This document shows positions 58,020 through 64,000 of a DNA stretch of 64,000 bases, in pieces (the stretch's first letter is position 1; every line of letters starts with the position of its first letter). The stretch comes from Betaproteobacteria bacterium Ga0074130. Its GTDB lineage: Bacteria > Pseudomonadota > Gammaproteobacteria > Burkholderiales > Rhodocyclaceae. A program made the position numbers and the translations under genes. The stretch covers positions 1 through 64,000 of the forward strand of contig LNDZ01000021.1 in NCBI GenBank assembly GCA_001464495.1, in the 5' to 3' direction. The notes beneath the pieces are model-generated. The model saw only the letters and a program-made list of their open reading frames with translations, was not told the DNA's origin and searched no databases.

Positions 58020-58912
58020 CCCCTGCCAACGATTTTTCCGTCTGGATGCAGAGCATTCAGGCGCGCACTGAAACCGCGCTTGATCATCGCCTGCCGGCCA
58101 AGACCATCGTCCCCACGCGGCTACATGACGCCATGCGTTATGCCACGCTGGGTGGTGGCAAGCGCGTGCGTCCCTTGCTGGCACATGCGGCAGGGAGTGT
58201 TTTCAATGCGCCGGCTGAGGCACTAGATACGGTCGCCAGCGCCGTCGAGATGATCCACGTCTATTCACTCGTGCATGACGACTTGCCCTGCATGGATGAT
58301 GACGTTCTACGTCGTGGCAAGCCAACGGTGCACATCGAATTTGATGAAGCCACGGCCATGCTGGTCGGTGATGCGCTGCAGGCCCTCGCCTTTCAAGTCC
58401 TCGCCACGCCGAGTTTGGTGAGTGACAGCCAACGCCAAGTCAGCATGCTGGCCCTGCTCGGCCAAGCCTCTGGATCGCGTGGCATGGCCGGCGGACAAGC
58501 CGTAGATTTGGATTCCGTGGGTCAGCAGATCACGCTTGAAGCCCTGGAATTCATGCACATCCATAAAACTGGTGCGCTCATTCGTGCAGCCGTGCTGCTC
58601 GGCGCCCATTGCGGCAACGCCGACACGACAGAGCTGAGCAAACTTGCGCACTACGCCAACCGCGTTGGCCTGCTTTTTCAAGTCGTCGATGACATTCTCG
58701 ACACCGAAGCGGATACTGCAACTTTGGGCAAGACGGCTGGCAAGGATGAGGCGCAGAACAAGCCGACCTATGTCAGCCTGCTCGGGCTCAGCCGTGCCAA
58801 GGCGCTGGCAACCGAGCTGCGTGATGAAGCGCATGCCGCTTTGGTAGACTTCGGTGATCGCGCACAACGTTTGCACCAGCTGACCGACTTTATCGTTGCC
58901 CGCTCCTTCTGA
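58016..58912 (+). CDS. ispA: Farnesyl/geranyl diphosphate synthase
   Basis: The 298-residue prenyltransferase joins IPP to allylic diphosphates. The first Asp-rich motif is DDLPCMDDD with a Met-Asp insertion typical of bacterial FPP synthases, and the second is VDDILD. GGGKRVRPLL binds IPP. It lies between xseB and dxs, as in E. coli. Confidence 0.97.
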   Translation: MTPANDFSVWMQSIQARTETALDHRLPAKTIVPTRLHDAMRYATLGGGKRVRPLLAHAAGSVFNAPAEALDTVASAVEMIHVYSLVHDDLPCMDDDVLRRGKPTVHIEFDEATAMLVGDALQALAFQVLATPSLVSDSQRQVSMLALLGQASGSRGMAGGQAVDLDSVGQQITLEALEFMHIHKTGALIRAAVLLGAHCGNADTTELSKLAHYANRVGLLFQVVDDILDTEADTATLGKTAGKDEAQNKPTYVSLLGLSRAKALATELRDEAHAALVDFGDRAQRLHQLTDFIVARSF

Positions 58913-58924
58913 TTGAATTAGACG

Positions 58925-60790
58925 ATGTCGCCACTGACCTCCGAAACACCGCTACTGGACACCATCAACGCGCCTGCCGACCTGCGTGCACTTGAGCGCG
59001 AACAGCTGCCGCAAGTAGCTGATGAGTTACGCGCCTGTCTGCTTGATTCTGTTGCCAAGACGGGCGGGCACCTCTCCTCGAATCTCGGCACAGTCGAGCT
59101 GACCATTGCCCTGCACTACGTGTTCAACACGCCCGAAGACCGACTGGTCTGGGATGTGGGGCATCAAACCTATGGCCACAAAATCCTGACCGGCAGACGT
59201 GCCGGCATGGCGCGTCTGCGTATGCAAGATGGCATCTCAGGCTTTCCGCGCCGCAGCGAAAGTGAATACGACACCTTCGGCGTCGGCCACTCTTCCACGT
59301 CAATTTCCGCCGCCCTTGGCATGGCCGTTGCGGCACAGGCCAAGGGCGAAGATCGCGCTGTCGTTGCCATTATTGGTGATGGCGCGATGTCTGCCGGGCA
59401 AGCGTTTGAAGCACTGAACAACGCAGGGGCGATGGACGCCAATCTGCTGGTCATCCTCAACGACAACGACATGTCTATCTCGCAGCCTGTCGGCGCGCTC
59501 AACAAGTATCTTGCCCGCCTGCTGTCCGGCCGAACCTATAACGCCGCCCGCCGCGCCAGTGAAAAAGTCCTGTCCGGTATGCCGTCAATGCTTGAGTTCG
59601 CCAATAAAGTCGAAGAGCATGTAAAAGGCATGATCACGCCGGGCACAATGTTCGAGGAACTGGGCTTCAACTACATTGGGCCGATCGATGGCCACGATCT
59701 AAATGCCTTGATCCCCACCCTGCAGAACCTCAAGAAACTCAAGGGGCCGCAGTTCCTGCATGTCATCACACGCAAAGGTCAGGGTTACAAGCTGGCCGAG
59801 AACGACCCAATTCTCTATCACGGGGTTGGCAAGTTCGACACGCAGAACGGCATTGCCAGTGGCAAGGCCGCAGGAAAACTGACCTACACCCAAGTATTCA
59901 GCGACTGGCTGTGTGACATGGCTGCAGCCGACAAGCGTTTAGTCGGCATCACCCCTGCCATGCGCGAAGGTTCCGGGCTGGTCCGTTTTGCGGCTGAATA
60001 TCCAGAACGCTATTTCGATGTTGGCATTGCCGAGCAACATGCGCTCACGTTTGCTGGCGGTCTTGCCTGCGAGGGCATTAAGCCTGTTGTCGCTATCTAC
60101 TCAACCTTCCTGCAGCGCGCTTACGACCAATTGATCCACGATATTGCCTTGCAAAACCTTCCGGTGATGCTGGCGATTGATCGCGGTGGTCTGGTGGGTG
60201 CGGATGGCGGCACACACAATGGCGCCTTTGACCTGTCCTTCCTGACCTGCCTACCGAATATGGTGGTCATGGCCCCGGCAGACGAAGCCGAGTGTCGCCT
60301 CATGCTAACAACGGCCTACCATGTTGATGGCCCCACTGCAGTGCGCTACCCGCGCGGCAGCGGCATTGGCACAGTGCCGGCAACGACGCTGGAATCATTG
60401 CCTATCGGCAAGGGCGAGATCAAGCGTCATGGGAGGAAAGTTGCCATCCTCGCTTTTGGTAGTCTTGTTGCCCCGGCTTTGCAAGCAGCGGAGGCGCTGG
60501 ATGCCACAGTGGCGAACATGCGCTTCATCAAACCAATTGACCATGCGTTGATCCGTGAATTGGCCAGCAGTCATGACTTGCTCATCAGTGTGGAAGAAAA
60601 TACCCTGATTGGCGGGGCAGGCGCCGAGGTTGCGCGGTCACTTGAAGAGCAGAGCCTGAATGTCCGCCTTGTACGTTTGGGCTTACCTGATGTCTTCATC
60701 GACCATGGCGATGCGCCCAGCCTGCTGGCCGAGCACGGCCTCGACGCTCATGGTATTGAAGCCAGTATTCGCAAGGCTTTATCCGTATAA
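58925..60790 (+). CDS. dxs: 1-deoxy-D-xylulose-5-phosphate synthase
   Basis: The 621-residue thiamine-diphosphate enzyme starts the MEP isoprenoid pathway. It shows [18 protein letters not shown], the ThDP motif [18 protein letters not shown], the catalytic Glu region [17 protein letters not shown] and [15 protein letters not shown]. It is 12 bp after ispA and is followed by folE2 behind a separate promoter. The pathway end enzyme IspH is encoded at 45.7 kb. Confidence 0.97.
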   Translation: MSPLTSETPLLDTINAPADLRALEREQLPQVADELRACLLDSVAKTGGHLSSNLGTVELTIALHYVFNTPEDRLVWDVGHQTYGHKILTGRRAGMARLRMQDGISGFPRRSESEYDTFGVGHSSTSISAALGMAVAAQAKGEDRAVVAIIGDGAMSAGQAFEALNNAGAMDANLLVILNDNDMSISQPVGALNKYLARLLSGRTYNAARRASEKVLSGMPSMLEFANKVEEHVKGMITPGTMFEELGFNYIGPIDGHDLNALIPTLQNLKKLKGPQFLHVITRKGQGYKLAENDPILYHGVGKFDTQNGIASGKAAGKLTYTQVFSDWLCDMAAADKRLVGITPAMREGSGLVRFAAEYPERYFDVGIAEQHALTFAGGLACEGIKPVVAIYSTFLQRAYDQLIHDIALQNLPVMLAIDRGGLVGADGGTHNGAFDLSFLTCLPNMVVMAPADEAECRLMLTTAYHVDGPTAVRYPRGSGIGTVPATTLESLPIGKGEIKRHGRKVAILAFGSLVAPALQAAEALDATVANMRFIKPIDHALIRELASSHDLLISVEENTLIGGAGAEVARSLEEQSLNVRLVRLGLPDVFIDHGDAPSLLAEHGLDAHGIEASIRKALSV

Positions 60791-60821
60791 GCTTAGAAAA
60801 AAACAATAGCCTCCTGCTATA

Positions 60822-60860
60822 CACTCAATAGTTGAGTGATTTTGTCGGGAATGCTAGAAT
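60822..60860 (+). promoter_or_regulatory. folE2 promoter overlapped by an IscR-type-1-like site
   Basis: TTGAGT (60832-60837), 17 bp, and TAGAAT (60855-60860) form a good sigma-70 promoter. The 25 bp from 60828 to 60852 start ATAGTTGA and end GTCGGGAAT; aligned by hand to the E. coli IscR type-1 consensus ATASYYGACTR-WWWY-AGTCRRSTAT they agree at 22 of 25 positions. CACTCAA/TTGAGTG (60822-60838) is also a perfect palindrome. Binding here would block the promoter. Confidence 0.55.
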
Positions 60861-60912
60861 TCACACATATTCAATCACCGGGGCATTACTCATGCCCCGT
60901 CAGAAAGCAGCT

Positions 60913-61725
60913 ATGAACTCCAGGGACAATAACCTTCCCATTCCGGACGTGCAATCAAGCGAAGACTTGCGCCGTATGCCTATTAATCGCGTCGGCATCA
61001 AGGCTATTCGCCACCCCGTTAAAGTCCTCGACAAGGATCGCGGCGTCCAGCACACCATCGCAAACTTCAACATGTATGTCGGTCTGCCCCACAACTTCAA
61101 GGGCACCCACATGTCGCGCTTCGTAGAGATTCTCAACTCTCACGACACCGAAATCTCAGTTGAAAGTTTTGAGACCATGCTGCGCGAAATGGTTGTTCGC
61201 CTTGAGGCGGAAACCGGCCACCTCGAAATGAGCTTTCCTTTCTTCGTTAATAAGACCGCCCCAATTTCCGGTGTGAAGAGCCTGCTGGACTACGAAGTGA
61301 CCTTTACCGGCCAGATCTTGGCTGGGGGTGAATATCGACAGATCACCAAGGTAGTAGTGCCGGTCACCAGCCTGTGCCCCTGCTCCAAGAAGATTTCCGA
61401 GCGTGGCGCTCACAACCAACGCTCACACGTCACATTGACTGTTGAGACGACTGATTTCGTCTGGATTGAAGAACTTATTCAACTCGCCGAAGCACAAGCC
61501 TCCTGCGAGCTGTATGGCCTGCTCAAGCGCCCGGATGAGAAGTACGTGACTGAGCGCGCTTACGATAATCCAAAGTTCGTCGAAGATCTGGTGCGCGATG
61601 TAGCCGGAGCACTCAATGCCGAACCACGCATTGCCGCCTATATCGTCGAGTCGGAGAACTTCGAGTCGATTCACAATCACTCAGCTTATGCCCTGATTGA
61701 GCACGACAAGCGCGCTAACGCTTAA
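60913..61725 (+). CDS. folE2: GTP cyclohydrolase FolE2 (type IB)
   Basis: The 270-residue enzyme makes dihydroneopterin triphosphate from GTP for folate (and queuosine) synthesis. Family marks are [14 protein letters not shown] at the N-terminus, the Cys/metal region [24 protein letters not shown] (given in parts: [25 protein letters not shown]) and the C-terminal NHSAYALIE. FolE2 can use metals other than zinc, unlike FolE. I chose ATG 60913 because the family begins with a short N-terminus before LPIPDVQ; ATG 60892 is also possible. A promoter with an IscR-like site lies upstream and a terminator follows. Confidence 0.95.
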   Translation: MNSRDNNLPIPDVQSSEDLRRMPINRVGIKAIRHPVKVLDKDRGVQHTIANFNMYVGLPHNFKGTHMSRFVEILNSHDTEISVESFETMLREMVVRLEAETGHLEMSFPFFVNKTAPISGVKSLLDYEVTFTGQILAGGEYRQITKVVVPVTSLCPCSKKISERGAHNQRSHVTLTVETTDFVWIEELIQLAEAQASCELYGLLKRPDEKYVTERAYDNPKFVEDLVRDVAGALNAEPRIAAYIVESENFESIHNHSAYALIEHDKRANA

Positions 61726-61744
61726 TCTCGGCCAGTGCCAAAGC

Positions 61745-61780
61745 AAAGGGAGCCAGTTGCACTTGGCTCCCTTTTGTTTT
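61745..61780 (+). terminator. Terminator after folE2
   Basis: Stem AAAGGGAGCCA/TGGCTCCCTTT (61745-61755 with 61764-61774) followed by a T-rich run. Confidence 0.88.
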
Positions 61781-61825
61781 ATGTGGCCCTTAGCACCTGA
61801 CTGACGGCCCAGTTCAAGCAAGCCA

Positions 61826-61868
61826 AAACCAAAAAGGGCGCCAGTGTGACTGGCGCCCTTTTGGTTGC
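61826..61868. terminator. Terminator after rplS (bidirectional)
   Basis: Stem AAAAGGGCGCCAGT/ACTGGCGCCCTTTT with a 3-base loop, with A-run and T-run on the two sides. It ends the rpsP-rimM-trmD-rplS operon and may back up the folE2 terminator. Confidence 0.9.
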
Positions 61869-61880
61869 TGCGAAGAAGAC

Positions 61881-62243
61881 TTAAGCCTTCTTGGTCAGCT
61901 TTTCCTTGATACGTGCCGACTTGCCCGAACGATCGCGCAGGTAGTACAGCTTGGCGCGACGAACAGCACCACGACGCTTGACTTCGATGTCAGCGATCAG
62001 CGGGGAGTAGGTTTGGAAAGTACGCTCAACGCCTTCGCCCGAGGAAATCTTGCGGACGGTGAAGCTGGAATTCAGGCCACGGTTACGCTTGCCGATCACA
62101 ACGCCTTCAAAGGCCTGGACACGCTTGCGGGTACCTTCAACGACGTTCACGCCGACGATGACAGTGTCACCCGGGGCGAAGTCAGGGATGGTCTTGCCGA
62201 GACGGGCAATCTCTTCTTTTTCAAGTTGTTCAATCAGGTTCAT
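61881..62243 (-). CDS. rplS: 50S ribosomal protein L19
   Basis: The 120-residue ribosomal protein sits at the 30S-50S interface. It begins [20 protein letters not shown] and has the L19 marks [16 protein letters not shown] and [19 protein letters not shown]. The start at 62243 has GGAG 7 bases upstream, better than the ATG four codons earlier. Last gene of its operon. Confidence 0.98.
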   Translation of the reverse strand: MNLIEQLEKEEIARLGKTIPDFAPGDTVIVGVNVVEGTRKRVQAFEGVVIGKRNRGLNSSFTVRKISSGEGVERTFQTYSPLIADIEVKRRGAVRRAKLYYLRDRSGKSARIKEKLTKKA

Positions 62244-62320
62244 TTCATACTCCAATGGTCGATGGCTTTTAGCCGTTCAGGCAGAGCAGGGTTGCCCCTG
62301 ATACCCGCACTTTATGTGTA

Positions 62321-63070
62321 CTACTGACTGCTTTGATACGCCTGCTGAAACTCAGCCAGCAGTTTTGCTTCTTCCTTGCTCAGCGAGCGAGCCGCAAGCA
62401 GCTCTGGACGCCGTAGCCAGGTTCTTCCTAACGCCTGCTTAAGGCGCCAGAGACGAATCTTTTCATGATTGCCGGACAACAACACCTCCGGCACTCCTAC
62501 GTCTTCATACACTTCCGGACGTGTGTAATGCGCACAATCCAACAGCCCAGCAACAAAGGAATCCTCAACTGCCGAATCGGCATCATTCAGGGCCCCAGGA
62601 AGCTGCCGCACACAGGCATCAATTAACGCCAATGCAGGGATTTCTCCGCCCGATACAACAAAATCACCGAGGGATATTTCTTCATCCACACAACGTTCGA
62701 TCAGGCGTTCATCCACGCCCTCATATCGCCCGCAGAGCAGAATCGCTCCCTCACCCGCCGCTAACTCAAGCACCCGCTGATGTGTCAGCGGCTTGCCTTG
62801 CGGCGAGAAGTAAATCACTTTCGCATTCGAACCACGCTTTACCTTGGCTGCAGCAATTGCAAGCTCTAGGGGCTGTGCCAGCATCACCATGCCAGGCCCA
62901 CCACCGTAGGGTCGATCATCGACCGTGCGGTGATTGTCTTCGGTAAAGTCGCGGGGGTTCCAGCACTGCAAATCCCATAACTTGCGCTCCAGCGCCCGCC
63001 GCGTAATTCCCGAGGCAGTCACTGCAGTAAAAATCTCGGGGAACAGGGTTATGACATCGAAGGCGAGCAT
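62321..63070 (-). CDS. trmD: tRNA (guanine-N1-)-methyltransferase
   Basis: The 249-residue SPOUT-type enzyme methylates G37 of tRNAs. [11 protein letters not shown] at the start, [12 protein letters not shown], and the knot region [13 protein letters not shown] followed by [15 protein letters not shown] are visible. Between rimM (gap 14 bp) and rplS. Confidence 0.98.
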   Translation of the reverse strand: MLAFDVITLFPEIFTAVTASGITRRALERKLWDLQCWNPRDFTEDNHRTVDDRPYGGGPGMVMLAQPLELAIAAAKVKRGSNAKVIYFSPQGKPLTHQRVLELAAGEGAILLCGRYEGVDERLIERCVDEEISLGDFVVSGGEIPALALIDACVRQLPGALNDADSAVEDSFVAGLLDCAHYTRPEVYEDVGVPEVLLSGNHEKIRLWRLKQALGRTWLRRPELLAARSLSKEEAKLLAEFQQAYQSSQ

Positions 63071-63084
63071 CGCTCAAGCACCCC

Positions 63085-63597
63085 TTACCAGTCCCGTTCC
63101 CACACCACACGGATCACTCCGGCGGCAATATCAACCTGCTCAACCACGCTACCCACAAAAGGCAACAAGCGTTCGGTATCGCCATCCTGCACCACCAGCA
63201 CATCATTGGCAGCCGCTGAAATCATTTCGCTGACACGCCCTAGGCTTTCGCCCCGGGTGTTTTGCACCTCAAGGCCAACCAGATCATCCCAGTAAAACTC
63301 GTCAGCCTCGGTTGCCGGCATGGCCTCACGTGGCACTGCGACGTAGCAACCATCTAGTGCTTCGGCTGCATTGCGGTCGTCCACACCAGCGATCTTGGCA
63401 ATCAAGCCTTTGCCATGCTCACGCACAGCTTCAAGCTTGAATGCACGCCAGTCCGAATCGGACTTGGCCTGCTCAGGATCGGCAATCAGCCACCACTGCG
63501 GCAGTGCACACCACGACGCCGGATCGTCGGCAAATGGATGCAGCTTGAACCAGCCCCGCACACCATACGGGGCGACAAGACGCCCCAAGATGATCAT
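63085..63597 (-). CDS. rimM: 16S rRNA processing protein RimM
   Basis: The 170-residue 30S assembly factor binds S19. The RimM start ILGRLVAPYGVRGWFKLHPFAD and the PRC-barrel part FYWDDLVGLEVQNTRGESLG (20 residues) fit the family, with VLVVQDGD and LLPFVGSVV near the end. Between rpsP and trmD in the usual order. Confidence 0.97.
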   Translation of the reverse strand: MIILGRLVAPYGVRGWFKLHPFADDPASWCALPQWWLIADPEQAKSDSDWRAFKLEAVREHGKGLIAKIAGVDDRNAAEALDGCYVAVPREAMPATEADEFYWDDLVGLEVQNTRGESLGRVSEMISAAANDVLVVQDGDTERLLPFVGSVVEQVDIAAGVIRVVWERDW

Positions 63598-63620
63598 GCG
63601 AGAACCGTCACTTGCGTTTA

Positions 63621-63875
63621 TCAGGCAGCCTTCTTTTCAGCGAGTTGCTTGACCAGACGGGCAGCGGTCGGTGACAGTTGTGCGCCATGGCTTTCCCAGT
63701 AGGCCAGACGTTCGGCATTTACCACCAGGCTGTCGGCGTTGCCGGAAGCCACTGGGTTGTAAAAACCAACGCGCTCGATGAAACGACCATCGCGACGATT
63801 GCGCGAATCGGTCACAACGATGTTGAAGAAAGGACGCTTCTTGGCGCCGCTACGGGCAAGACGGATAACAACCAT
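63621..63875 (-). CDS. rpsP: 30S ribosomal protein S16
   Basis: The 84-residue protein has the S16 pattern [39 protein letters not shown] and [14 protein letters not shown]. First gene of the operon; GAGG lies about 9 bases upstream of the ATG. Confidence 0.98.
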   Translation of the reverse strand: MVVIRLARSGAKKRPFFNIVVTDSRNRRDGRFIERVGFYNPVASGNADSLVVNAERLAYWESHGAQLSPTAARLVKQLAEKKAA

Positions 63876-63913
63876 TTTTGAAACCTCGTTCCGGAAATCG
63901 GAGAAAGCCGGCG

Positions 63914-63942
63914 ATTATAGGGGAAAAACTAGCCGGAATCAA
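63914..63942 (-). promoter_or_regulatory. Promoter of the rpsP-rimM-trmD-rplS operon
   Basis: On the minus strand TTGATT (63942-63937) and TATAAT (63919-63914) are spaced by 17 bp, a strong sigma-70 promoter about 40 bp before the rpsP ATG. Nothing further is recognisable up to 64000. Confidence 0.8.
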
Positions 63943-64000
63943 TGCTTAAGACAGGAAGCCGGCCAAGCCTTAAAAATGCTTATGTGACCACCACTTGAAG

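Noticed and set aside
60791..60912. Zur box upstream of folE2
   Set aside because: The palindrome CACTCAA-TAG-TTGAGTG does not resemble the Zur consensus I know; the IscR-like match is clearly better.

Overview
This 64 kb window is a chromosomal segment of a betaproteobacterium. The gene content and order fit the class: a tsaE-amiC-ribF-ileS-lspA-fkpB-ispH run, xseB-ispA-dxs-folE2, rpsP-rimM-trmD-rplS, nadE-glnB, a ccoNOQP-ccoG-fixH cluster with ccoI-ccoS, and fnr-hemN. Rhodocyclales or Nitrosomonadales/Neisseriales-like lineages are plausible; I cannot fix the order from sequence alone. Most of the DNA is GC-rich and densely coding. The exceptions are the left edge, the restriction-modification insert, the middle of the mod gene, and the pilus cluster, which look more AT-rich.

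Layout. 1-1.25 kb: the end of an IS3-family element, a DUF2726 gene and tRNA-Ser(CGA). 1.3-6.1 kb: mltF, then serS, rarA and lolA on the minus strand. 6.2-12.9 kb: an accessory island with a type III restriction-modification pair (mod-res), a divergent XRE-type regulator and a nucleotidyltransferase-fold gene. It sits between ftsK and lolA and so splits the ftsK-lolA-rarA-serS order known from E. coli. 12.9-21 kb: ftsK, trxB, an Smr-domain gene, glnB, nadE, a FemAB/GNAT-like gene and ppa. 21-36.7 kb: copper handling and microaerobic respiration (copZ, copA, a TauE/SafE-like membrane protein, hemN, fnr, a sensor kinase, uspA, fixH, ccoG, ccoPQON, ccoS, ccoI). 36.8-45.7 kb: tRNA-Thr(CGT) and a type IV pilus minor-pilin cluster ending in a large pilY1 and a TonB-like gene. 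45.7-55.2 kb: isoprenoid, lipoprotein, tRNA and cell-wall housekeeping genes. 55.2-61.7 kb: STAS-like protein, EamA transporter, Rieske oxygenase, xseB-ispA-dxs and folE2. 61.8-64 kb: rplS-trmD-rimM-rpsP.

How the parts work together. The 21-37 kb block is a low-oxygen respiratory module. FNR is encoded here with all four cluster cysteines and the E-xx-SR recognition residues. Near-consensus FNR boxes (TTGAT-N4-ATCAA type) lie at hemN/fnr, uspA, ccoN (two) and ccoI. At ccoN, uspA and ccoI the box is followed after 21-22 bp by a -10-like hexamer, the geometry of class II activation. The copper-delivery ATPase ccoI is broken by two frame changes that look like small deletions, although its promoter, its stop/start overlap with ccoS and the rest of the cbb3 cluster are intact. 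An intact CopA-type ATPase of the exporter subtype lies 11 kb away.

Main points for a second look: the mod/res/XRE/nucleotidyltransferase island, the ccoI lesions, the FNR box that contains the fnr TTG start codon, an IscR-type-1-like site over the folE2 promoter, the missing normal start codon of the TauE/SafE gene, and the duplicated domain in PilY1 with a TonB-like gene coupled to it.
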